DNA of 11,355 nt, from assembly GCA_040878115.1 (NCBI GenBank), contig JBBDMV010000154.1, positions 1-11,355 of the forward strand, in the 5' to 3' direction. A program made the translations under genes and the position numbers. Below are positions 1 to 7,500 of this stretch, one piece after another. The notes under the pieces are model-generated. The model was given only the letters and a program-made list of their open reading frames with translations. It searched no databases and was not told the origin of the DNA. This DNA comes from JBBDMU01 sp040878115 (GTDB lineage Bacteria; Bacteroidota; Rhodothermia; Balneolales; Natronogracilivirgulaceae). Position 1 is the stretch's first letter; every line of letters starts with the position of its first letter.

Positions 1-163
1 GTAGCGGGAGCACCGCAAGCGGGGGTGTGTATGGAATGGACCTGTGAAGTTACATACAGCTGTATAGTGTCGGCGCTTAAATACCCCCGCGCATATCTCG
101 TGATTTCGGACGAGTATTATTATGCAATGCAAAATAATAACCGGCGGCATGAAAGGAACAACC
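1..163. other. Gene-free left edge with small palindromes
   Basis: No convincing gene is visible here. The stretch lies downstream of the deacetylase gene, which ends at 164 on the minus strand. It contains a perfect 12-base palindrome, ATACAGCTGTAT (54-65). An 8-base inverted pair, GCGGGGGT (19-26) and ACCCCCGC (83-90), encloses it. The first bases (GTAGCGGGAGCACCGC) form a short GCGG/CCGC hairpin that resembles, on the opposite strand, the hairpin repeats at the right edge of the window. No stem followed by a T-run marks a clear terminator for the deacetylase gene. A 60-codon plus-strand frame (25-207) runs over the palindromes into the real gene and has no recognisable domain. Confidence 0.4.
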
Positions 164-1195
164 TTACATTTTGTCAAACCTTTTTAGTAAATCTGTCCAG
201 TCGGTAAAGACAAGATCTTCATCCTTAAAAAATTGCTGCGCTTCGGGGTCGGCAAAGAGTTCAACCTCCCATGCACGCTGCTGCCATGAATTGGTAATCG
301 TTTTAGAGAATTCACTTTCATGTTGAGGGTGAAAAATTATTTCCGTTAATCCCGGCTCCAGCGAACGCACTAGTTCATAGAATTTCTCACGCACCTCTTC
401 GTAACTATCACCCTTTGGTACAGAAGAAAAATAATCCAGTTTGGGCATGCTGTAATGGTTGATTAACTCCAAAAGCCTGTCGTCTAACGGGAATCCCGCC
501 TCCTTATATACTTCCTGGATTTCGGGATTGGACAAGTCTATGATCATGGCAGGGATCTCATATTCCTCCGCAAGTCTTAAATAGACCTCGGTGAAATCAG
601 GAGTGCCAAAAAGGGTTCCCATATGGGTGTCCATGTGGGAAGGCTGAAATCCCAGCGCCAAAGTTTTTTCTATTTGCGCCCGCAGTTCAATCTCCACCTC
701 TTCCGGGGTTGCATTCTCTACCACCTCCTGAACGCTTCGCCATAATTTGCCGTCCGGGTCAATCAGTCCCGGAACTTCAGCGGGATCGGCAACGGGGCCC
801 CAGCGGTGGGTTTTCCATTCACTGGTAAGCGCGAGATGCATGCCCACATCTAATTGAGGATTGGCGATAGCATAATTTATGGCCTCTTCATAGAAAGGGC
901 ATGGTGGCATTGCCGCTGCCGATTGAATAAGATCGTTATCCATTAAGAATTTTGTAGCCTTATTGGCCTCATCACTCATACCCATATCATCAGCATGGAA
1001 AATCAGTACTTTTTTCCCTTCCGGGAAGCCGAGTTTTTTAGCCCAGGTTTCTTCTTTTGGGCTGGCAAATGGACCATCCTGGCCCTTCGGAGTTCCGCAA
1101 GATGCTGTAACCGTTGCAATAATTAAGGTCATTAATATCGATTTGACCATTTTGCTAAACCGGATGGGCCGGTGAGTATTCATTTTCTTCTTCAT
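164..1195 (-). CDS. ChbG/YdjC-family carbohydrate deacetylase, putative lipoprotein
   Basis: The 343-residue product belongs to the ChbG/YdjC/HpnK family of metal-dependent deacetylases, which remove acetyl groups from N-acetylated sugars such as chitooligosaccharides. Visible family motifs are FHADDMGMS (residues 66-74; D69 and D70 as metal and catalytic acids), VGMHLALTSEW (117-127, H120 as metal ligand) and SHMDTHMGT (186-194, H187 and H191), then IFHPQHESE near 287-295. The spacing is normal, so the enzyme looks intact. The N-terminus has a hydrophobic segment ending TASC at C33, a plausible lipobox, so I infer a lipid-anchored envelope protein rather than the usual soluble cytoplasmic form. 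The start is uncertain: ATG at 1195 has no Shine-Dalgarno, Met5 is preceded by purine-rich AAGAAGAAA, and Met16 would give a compact 18-residue lipoprotein signal. The gene is divergent from the GIY-YIG gene. The true substrate cannot be read from the sequence. Confidence 0.85.
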   Translation of the reverse strand: MKKKMNTHRPIRFSKMVKSILMTLIIATVTASCGTPKGQDGPFASPKEETWAKKLGFPEGKKVLIFHADDMGMSDEANKATKFLMDNDLIQSAAAMPPCPFYEEAINYAIANPQLDVGMHLALTSEWKTHRWGPVADPAEVPGLIDPDGKLWRSVQEVVENATPEEVEIELRAQIEKTLALGFQPSHMDTHMGTLFGTPDFTEVYLRLAEEYEIPAMIIDLSNPEIQEVYKEAGFPLDDRLLELINHYSMPKLDYFSSVPKGDSYEEVREKFYELVRSLEPGLTEIIFHPQHESEFSKTITNSWQQRAWEVELFADPEAQQFFKDEDLVFTDWTDLLKRFDKM

Positions 1196-1265
1196 GGGAA
1201 GTATACTCCGTGCTTTGAACTTGTTGATGTAATTTAATATATACTATATTTTCCAATCAAACCAA
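1196..1265. promoter_or_regulatory. Divergent intergenic region with candidate promoter
   Basis: These 70 bases separate the divergent deacetylase and GIY-YIG genes and should hold the start signals of both. The centre is very AT-rich. On the plus strand TTGAAC (1215-1220) is followed after 17 bases by TATATA (1238-1243), with overlapping TATACT (1240-1245) and TATATT (1245-1250) as alternative -10 boxes. This is a pattern match only. The AT-rich run could match by chance, and the major sigma factor of Bacteroidota-like bacteria uses other motifs. Confidence 0.3.
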
Positions 1266-1556
1266 ATGATAAAAGAATACCATATATACCTCATTACCAA
1301 CAAAAATAACACAGTCCTGTATTGTGGGGTAACAAGTAACCTCCTGAAAAGAATAATTCAACATAAAACTAAAACTCATAAGGGATTTTCAGCCCGTTAT
1401 AATTTGGACAAACTGGTTTATTTTGAACTCTATTCCCATATCGATGAAGCTATTATACGCGAGAAACAAATAAAAGGCGGATCCAGACAAAAAAAGATTG
1501 ATTTGATAAATTCAATAAATCCAACATGGAAAGATCTTTTCGAAGAATTCGGTTAA
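1266..1556 (+). CDS. Small single-domain GIY-YIG endonuclease
   Basis: The 96-residue protein is a stand-alone GIY-YIG nuclease domain of the short YhbQ/UPF0213-like type. The fold signature is visible in order: HIYLIT (6-11, the GIY strand), YCG (19-21, the YIG strand), then VTSNLLKRIIQHK with the presumed catalytic R29 and H33. The family helix REKQIKGGSRQKKIDLI follows, with E66 as the expected metal-binding glutamate. The end, NPTWKDLFEE, is also typical of these small proteins. All key residues are present, so it should be active on DNA, but the target is unknown. There is no extra DNA-binding domain. ATG at 1266 is the only sensible start and lacks a Shine-Dalgarno. The gene is visibly more AT-rich than its neighbours, which suggests separate acquisition. 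It ends 26 bases before two structured repeats with which it may be functionally linked. Alternatively it is a house-cleaning nuclease that landed there by chance. Confidence 0.88.
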   Translation: MIKEYHIYLITNKNNTVLYCGVTSNLLKRIIQHKTKTHKGFSARYNLDKLVYFELYSHIDEAIIREKQIKGGSRQKKIDLINSINPTWKDLFEEFG

Positions 1557-1582
1557 GTCCGACAAAGCCGACCTGTCCTAAT

Positions 1583-1799
1583 GTCATTGCGAGGAGCACA
1601 CTTACACCATTCATGGTAAAGAAAATCTACTCGCGACGAAGCAATCTGTATGACTCCACCCTTTACCGTAATCAACGATTAGATACCCCTGCCCGATTCG
1701 TGCCGGCCGGCGCCGAGAGTAGGTAGTACAGATTGCTTTGTCGCGGTTAAAACTTTCTTCTTACCATCTACGAAATGTGAAGCCGCTCCGCGCAATGAC
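1583..1799. repeat. Structured palindromic repeat element, copy 1
   Basis: This 217-base non-coding element has nested inverted repeats. Its outer ends, GTCATTGCGAGGAGC (1583-1597) and GCTCCGCGCAATGAC (1785-1799), are complementary at 14 of 15 positions. Inner arms CGCGACGAAGCAATCTGTA (1632-1650) and TACAGATTGCTTTGTCGCG (1727-1745) pair at 18 of 19. A weaker pair (ATGGTAA against TTACCAT) lies between them. The arms, about 70 bases each, could fold into one long imperfect hairpin or cruciform with a ~75-base loop. The first 94 bases match copy 2 with three substitutions and no gaps, while the loop (1677-1726) differs. The GTCATTGCGAGGAGC and GAAGCAATCT words resemble palindromic repeats I recall from many unrelated bacteria. 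No transposase is encoded, so it is MITE-like or REP-like. Confidence 0.85.
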
Positions 1800-1814
1800 A
1801 GCGAGAAACCACCC

Positions 1815-2024
1815 GTCATTGCGAGGAGCATACTTACACCATTCATGGTATAGAAAATCTACTCGCGACGAAGCAATCTGTATGGCTCCACCCTTTACCG
1901 TAATCAACACTCAGAGACCCCTGCGGTTTATGCCGGTGACGCCGATAGGTAGATAGCACAGATTGCTTTGTCGCGGTTAGCTCCCTTCTTACCATCTATG
2001 AATGAGATTGCTCCGCGCAATGAC
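1815..2024. repeat. Structured palindromic repeat element, copy 2
   Basis: This second, 210-base copy lies in direct orientation 15 bases after copy 1. It has the same outer ends (1815-1829 and 2010-2024) and the same inner arms, near 1864-1882 and 1958-1977. Positions 1815-1908 match copy 1 base for base except for three substitutions. The loop is clearly different, but the right arm, including ACAGATTGCTTTGTCGCGG, is kept. Conserved arms with a drifting loop suggest that the folded shape matters. It ends 26 bases beyond the stop of the minus-strand peptidase gene, so a transcript leaving that gene would run straight into this hairpin. That could stabilise the 3' end or hinder read-through, although there is no T-run for a classical terminator. 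Confidence 0.85.
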
Positions 2025-2030
2025 AGGGTA

Positions 2031-2042
2031 ATTGATATCAAT
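2031..2042. promoter_or_regulatory. Perfect 12-base palindrome beside the peptidase stop
   Basis: ATTGATATCAAT is a perfect palindrome 8 bases beyond the peptidase stop codon and 6 bases from the end of repeat copy 2. The word CAATGAC occurs at the end of repeat copy 2 (2018-2024) and again at 2039-2045. It could be a protein-binding site, an insertion scar or chance. Its role is unknown. Confidence 0.3.
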
Positions 2043-2050
2043 GACATTAC

Positions 2051-4453
2051 TTATCTCGCAAATATCATCTTGGCCGTCTGGATATAATTACCGGCGCGGA
2101 GACGGTATAAATAAATACCGCTGGACAACCCGGTTCCGTCAAACGGTATTTCGTAGGAGCCGGGTTCCTGATTAGACTCATCAACAAGAGTCTGGACTTT
2201 ACGGCCTAAAACATCATAAACTTCCAGCCTGACCGGTACCTCATCCACAAGATTGTAACGTATAACCGTTCTGGAACTAAATGGGTTGGGGTAATTTTGC
2301 TCAAGGTCAAATGCGTCGGTGTATGGGGGATCGCTATCATCTATATCAGATAATGAACCATCTTCATAAATGAGATTAATATCTGTATACAGATTGCTAT
2401 TATCTTCAAAAAAAGACCATCTACCTCCCATAGACAGATCTTCAACAAACACCAGGGTCCTTGCCGGGTAATAAATATCGTTGCTTTCATCTATAGATCC
2501 ATGATCGACAAGAAACTCCAGTTTTGAACCTTCTGAGCCGTCTATAATTTCATAGGTTATATGATATTCCCTTTCGTTGTCAACCTCCCAGGTGAAAGCA
2601 TCAACCGTGGTGACATTGGTGCCTGGCGCCAGATTGGAGAAAGGTATATTTTTCGAAGCTATTGCTTCAGCCGGTATGCGGGCCTCGTCGGCTCCACTGC
2701 CGCCAACTGTATCCGACTCTGTTAAAGTAATTTTTAAAGTACCTTCTCCCTCTATGGCTTCCGGGCGGTTATTAATATCAAAATGAAGGTTACTGATATT
2801 GCCCGGTTCTTCGGGGGTAAATCTGAGACTTAATACTGTGGTACTATCATCAGCAAACAGTTCTACATAAAAAAGCACTTCATCATCTGAATAGTATTTA
2901 TATTCTTTTATTGCCAAATTTGTTCGGTCCCAGTCAGCGCCAAAAGTGAAGGAACGCGTGCCGGGTCCAGTCTCGCCTGGTCTGGGAATTGTATTAACGG
3001 AAATTAGTGTAATTGACTCATATATGCCATTAAACTCTTCAGTTCCGTTAACAGGGGTTACGGTGTAGGATGGATCACCCCGCTCACGTGACGCGATATA
3101 ATGGCGGATGCCTTCGGTGTCACTTATATTCAGGTTTAAGTTTTCCACTCCAAACCAATTGGTATAGTGGGCCCCGCCATACCCTATGGTTGCTTCCTCA
3201 TTGATGACCCAGCTTGGACTGGTAGCCGAGTTAAATGATATAGCGGGATTAGAAGCCTGAACGCCCCTCAACTGGGGCAGGTCATATCCATACCGCTCCT
3301 CGATGCTTCTGTCGTTTACCCAGTTGGCTACGTAGAAATCAGCCAGGAAATCTTCCCATGTAATTCCTTCATCGGTTAATACACTTTCGTAGCCCCGCCT
3401 TCCTGCGTTATCGGCCTGTGTGAGCTTACCGGCTTGAAAAGGCCCCACACGTTCACTCAGGTAAGAATGCAACAGCCCCGCCCTCTCGTAATCCCAAAGC
3501 ACTTCGTCCGCGTCATCCGTTCTCCAGCGGTATAAGCCCGCTGTACTGCCATCACCGCTGACTTCCTCCGGATCATTTAAGAACACCATAGGACGGGCAT
3601 TGAAACCCGTCAGGATTTCAGCCAATTCCGACTGGCCTTCATTTTGAAATATATTTAAATTTCCATAACGGGCATGGATCAGATGCTGATACTCATGCGC
3701 GATGGTATTGAGGCTGTTTTGAGGATTAGCCGGCAGTTCATCAGTGTAAATGCCAGGAAAGGTGTTAATATAAATAATATCAGCACTATTGCTGTTTGGA
3801 TCAGTCTCACTTAGGTCCAAAGGGTCAAAAAAGCCTGCAATAAATCCCCCGCCCTCTTCGGGATCCCATCCATCCTGAATATTTGTGAGAAATACTTTTA
3901 CTTTACCGGAACCGTCAACATTTGGCGGCTCGCCAAAAAGTTCCTGGTCTAATTCTATTATGCCTCGATCCGGGTCAATGGAACGTTCCGGTGTTTCTTC
4001 TTCCAGAACTTTCATCATGTTGTAAATAACTTCCTGGGTAATTTTTCCCGGTCCCCATTCATCTATTTCTACCCATATTTCCGAAACATCGCCAACGGCC
4101 ATAAGTTCAAATTCTATATCGTCATAAGAATCGGTTTCAAAGTTATTAACTTTGAACATCTCTTCGTCTCCAACTTCTGCCTGAGTGGTTTCGTAAGTCT
4201 GAACTTTAAACCCACGCTCCGCTCGCTCCTTTCTTTCTCTGAAACTCCGCAGAGCCTCCTGGGCCTCGGGCCGCTCAAGCAAGATATCCGTAACGTGAAT
4301 AGGGAAATTCTCTTTTTTCTCATGCTCAGAAGTGACCCGAACACCGGAACGGGATGGTTCGGCTTTTTCATCAACACTTTGAGCAATAACCGTATTGCAG
4401 GTCAGGAAGGATAAAACTAATAATAAAACAAGGCCTGGGCGGATAATCGTCAT
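2051..4453 (-). CDS. Secreted zinc metallopeptidase with T9SS-type C-terminal tail
   Basis: The 800-residue product starts with a signal peptide (hydrophobic residues 7-24, likely cleaved after VIAQ). A charged, helical propeptide-like segment follows at about 55-85. The catalytic domain covers roughly 115-420. HEYQH (253-257) gives two zinc ligands and the catalytic E254. NEGQSE (271-276) matches the thermolysin-type NExxSD motif, with E272 as third ligand, so this is a gluzincin-like enzyme related to M30/M6-type extracellular peptidases. The preceding KVKVFLTNI and DIIYINTF strands are usual in that group. A beta-rich region of unknown function spans about 420-700. The last 89 residues (from 712) are a FlgD-like/type IX sorting tail with YPNPF, VYDVLGRKV and LSSGIYLYRLRAG, so export to the surface or medium by type IX secretion is likely. 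It follows tamB by 146 bases on the same strand. Substrate unknown; no frameshift or missing active-site residue is seen. Confidence 0.85.
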   Translation of the reverse strand: MTIIRPGLVLLLVLSFLTCNTVIAQSVDEKAEPSRSGVRVTSEHEKKENFPIHVTDILLERPEAQEALRSFRERKERAERGFKVQTYETTQAEVGDEEMFKVNNFETDSYDDIEFELMAVGDVSEIWVEIDEWGPGKITQEVIYNMMKVLEEETPERSIDPDRGIIELDQELFGEPPNVDGSGKVKVFLTNIQDGWDPEEGGGFIAGFFDPLDLSETDPNSNSADIIYINTFPGIYTDELPANPQNSLNTIAHEYQHLIHARYGNLNIFQNEGQSELAEILTGFNARPMVFLNDPEEVSGDGSTAGLYRWRTDDADEVLWDYERAGLLHSYLSERVGPFQAGKLTQADNAGRRGYESVLTDEGITWEDFLADFYVANWVNDRSIEERYGYDLPQLRGVQASNPAISFNSATSPSWVINEEATIGYGGAHYTNWFGVENLNLNISDTEGIRHYIASRERGDPSYTVTPVNGTEEFNGIYESITLISVNTIPRPGETGPGTRSFTFGADWDRTNLAIKEYKYYSDDEVLFYVELFADDSTTVLSLRFTPEEPGNISNLHFDINNRPEAIEGEGTLKITLTESDTVGGSGADEARIPAEAIASKNIPFSNLAPGTNVTTVDAFTWEVDNEREYHITYEIIDGSEGSKLEFLVDHGSIDESNDIYYPARTLVFVEDLSMGGRWSFFEDNSNLYTDINLIYEDGSLSDIDDSDPPYTDAFDLEQNYPNPFSSRTVIRYNLVDEVPVRLEVYDVLGRKVQTLVDESNQEPGSYEIPFDGTGLSSGIYLYRLRAGNYIQTAKMIFAR

Positions 4454-4599
4454 TAAAAAGGAATTTTGTATCTACTGTCTCAGATATCTTCTTTAAGGTT
4501 AATTGGGTTCATATAATTCATAGATGATACGTATTAGTCTGATTATTAATTTTTTAACTTTCCACGGCTAAAAAGTTCTGATGCTTTATTTGCTGATCA
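4454..4599 (-). promoter_or_regulatory. 146-base gap between tamB and peptidase genes
   Basis: This AT-rich spacer lies downstream of tamB and upstream of the peptidase ATG at 4453. It is long enough for an independent promoter, but I see no convincing -35/-10 pair, no Shine-Dalgarno before the ATG and no stem followed by a T-run. Whether the peptidase is co-transcribed with tamAB is therefore undecided. Confidence 0.25.
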
Positions 4600-7500
4600 T
4601 TAATAATCGAGGTTCCACATTACATCGACTCCGCTGCGGTGATCATCGCTGCCGGTTATTACTAAATCCAGATTTTGTCGCATCATATACTCAATGAGGA
4701 CCTGACGGCCTGAATCGGATCCGCCAAGCTCCTGAATATAGGCAACAAATACACGGTCTGAGAGGAATTTACCTGCCTTAATACTGGTTCCGCTACCCGG
4801 GCCTCTCCGGTTATTATCAATTTCAAGCACATCAATTCCTATCTGTTCAGCGGCCAGTGCTTCTACGCGGTCAAGCAGGACTTCCATAGCCAGTTCGGAG
4901 ACAAAATCCCCCTCCGCACGTCCTGCAGCCCCTTGTTCAAAACCGGCCAGGGCATTAAAGGGCCTTCCGAACAGTGTGTAGCTGACAATATCCTGGAACG
5001 CCATTTCCGGATCACTTTCGTATGTGAATTCAGGATCATCCAGGGTTCCGCTGATGGTATAAAAAATTTCTATTTGCGTTTCTTCCTGTTGCCTTGGCCG
5101 ATAGATGGTGCGTATATCCATTTGAGGATTTTCAAGATCTCCTGAGAAAACAATGGTCCCCGTGTCTATTTCAAAGCGCTTGCCAAAAGTTGTAGCATAT
5201 CCACTGGGTATGGATACGTCCCCAAAAATCTCCATGTCCTGGCCTTCTAATTTTACCAGGTCCAGGTTGCCGGCTAGTGCCAGTTCCATTTCCGGGTTAC
5301 TCCTGTTTCTCAAAAAAAGGTTTCTGGTAACTAAAAAATTCATCTCCATGGCGAGATTCTCATAGAACCCCACTTCCACATCAGGAGCAATATCATCATT
5401 TTCAACATCTTCTTCCAAGACGACTTCTTCTACTTCACTTCCACCGAATTCATCGAGATAGATGGTGCCGCGTTCTACACTCACATCCCCGGTGAGCCTT
5501 GGAGTTTCCATGGTTCCCTGCAACCCGGCATCCATACCGATAAAAGCATCGATATCACGTGTCGCATATACATGGAAGTTCCGTGCGTCAAAATCCAGGT
5601 TAAAGTTTTCAGGTGTGATTCCGTCAAGTTCAACTTCCCCCTGCCCTGTTAGGCTGCCGGCACTTTGAACCGAAGCACGCTCCAAAACAATTTTGCCAGG
5701 TTCCAGGCCTATATCAACGGAGATGTCCCTGAATGTGACCTCGTTGGGTACCGCTCTGACCCTTCCATCGCTTATCCGGAAGAAACCCTCCATTGTAAGG
5801 TCTTCCATAGGTCCGTTTATCGCTACGTCTGCATTGAGAACTCCCTCCAGATCGCGGACTGTTTCAGGATCAAGAAAGTCACTGAATACAGCGAGATTAA
5901 AGTTATCACTTCGGAAGTTGAATGCAAGCTCGTCACTCTCTTGTGGACCTAAGAATTCAAAAGTTTGAAAGTCTATATAGAAAGGAACATCGCCATTCAA
6001 ATCAAAGACGCGCTGGGTTTCGGTGTCCAAATAAGAGTTCAAACTTATATTTGAACTATCATGATCATAATTCCAGTTCAGGGAAAACTCTCGTATCGGA
6101 ATGTCAGATACGATAGCTTCGTTCAGCGCGACCTCGCCGTTAAAGTCAGGAGCCCCTGCCGTCCCGCTTAAGGTACTGTTCAATGCAAGCATACCCACCA
6201 AAGATTCGAGCCCAAACTCTTCCAGCACCGGAGTAAATATTTCCAGGTCCAAAGGAGTTACTTCTACATAACCCAACACCGGCTCCTGAAAAAATTCATC
6301 CTCAAGCTCCTCGGGATCGGTCAATACGAATGGCAAGTCAAATTCAGATGCTAACAGCGTTTGAAGATCGTTCTGAATGCTAAAATCCGTTAGCAGGCGA
6401 TCATCGGCAAGGTCCAAATTAAGCTGTAAGGTGTCGAGATCAAGGTTATTATAGGTAAAATCCGCAAGGACCGTTTCAGAACTAATGTTCATTTGGTCGG
6501 GATGAATATCAAAGTCGGCCTGTGTCATGAGTATACCGTCAAAGAATACTTCATTGAGCGCGATATCCTGAAGCAGGCCCAGGTTAATATAGTCGGCCTC
6601 GAAATTACCCCGAAAGCTTTCAGGGCCGTATTGGTCCAGGGCCAATTGCACGGTTGCTCCCGTCCTTTCTCCACGTAATACCAAAGTGTCTATAGCTATG
6701 AGTTCATCGGCATAGACAACATCAAAGGGACCTTGAAGGGTATAGTTACCTTCTTCCGAGACCAGATCAAGTTCATGGGTTGTAAGGTTCAGAGATTGAT
6801 TATGATATCGAAAATCGGCTCTTTGGCGTAAACCATTCTCACCTTCTATGATCAAGCCGAAGCTGTAGCTTCCGGTCAGTATTTCATCGATATAAGATCC
6901 GGCCGTCAACAACCGTATATCTTCAACTTCATACTCCCCAAGCTCCAACTGATTTAGAGAGAGATCCAGGTCAAAGTCGGGGTTTTCATCTACGATGGTG
7001 GTTATACGGCCCGCAATATTCTCAATAGTAAGAGTATCGTAGGCTATGTCATTCACATCAAGATTTACATTTAAAGCAAGCCGCTCATACCGGTCTGGAA
7101 ATACATTGCCGCTGACAGTACCTTGAGCATTTAAAGTTTCTGTACCGGCAAGTCCGGCGAGGGGCTGAAGATCGAGCAGCTGAATATCGAACTCCAAATC
7201 GTTCTCAAGGTCGTCAAGCCGAATAAGGTTCTGGCGTACAAACAGGTTTCCTTCGGCAAACTGGCTGTTTATGATGAAATCATCCAGCACCAGTACCGAA
7301 TCTCTGATATCAATATTTGTGCTTAAAACATTAATCTCCTCACCGTTGACCAATGATGAATCCATATTCATGGCCGCAGTAAGTTCCATTTTCCCGAGTT
7401 CAAAGTTTTTGCCTTCACCCGAAAGGTCCAGGTTCAGCCGTGTAGTGAGCGTATCTTCCATCATAAACTCGGAGATATCAAAGTCCCGGGTGTTTATGGT

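Larger units (their letters stand above)
1557..2050. other. 494-base gene-free region between convergent genes
   Basis: This stretch separates the plus-strand GIY-YIG gene from the minus-strand peptidase gene. It consists of a 26-base leader, repeat copy 1, a 15-base spacer, repeat copy 2 and a 26-base tail. Two short open frames cross it (1526-1726 and 1738-1956), but both are translations of the repeat arms, have no domain and no plausible start signal, and are not genes. No classical stem-plus-T-run terminator is visible for either convergent gene. Confidence 0.75.

Noticed and set aside
1526..1956. Two short plus-strand open frames (1526-1726 and 1738-1956)
   Set aside because: They are translations of the repeat arms, overlap the nuclease stop, and show no domain or plausible start signal.
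1583..2024. CRISPR array
   Set aside because: There are only two copies of over 200 bases with internal inverted repeats, not short regular repeats with unique spacers, and no cas genes.
1583..2024. Insertion sequence
   Set aside because: There is no transposase frame within either copy and no clear target-site duplication at the outer boundaries.
4114..4386. 90-codon minus-strand frame within the peptidase gene
   Set aside because: It is an alternative frame of the signal/propeptide region of the real gene, with low-complexity basic content.
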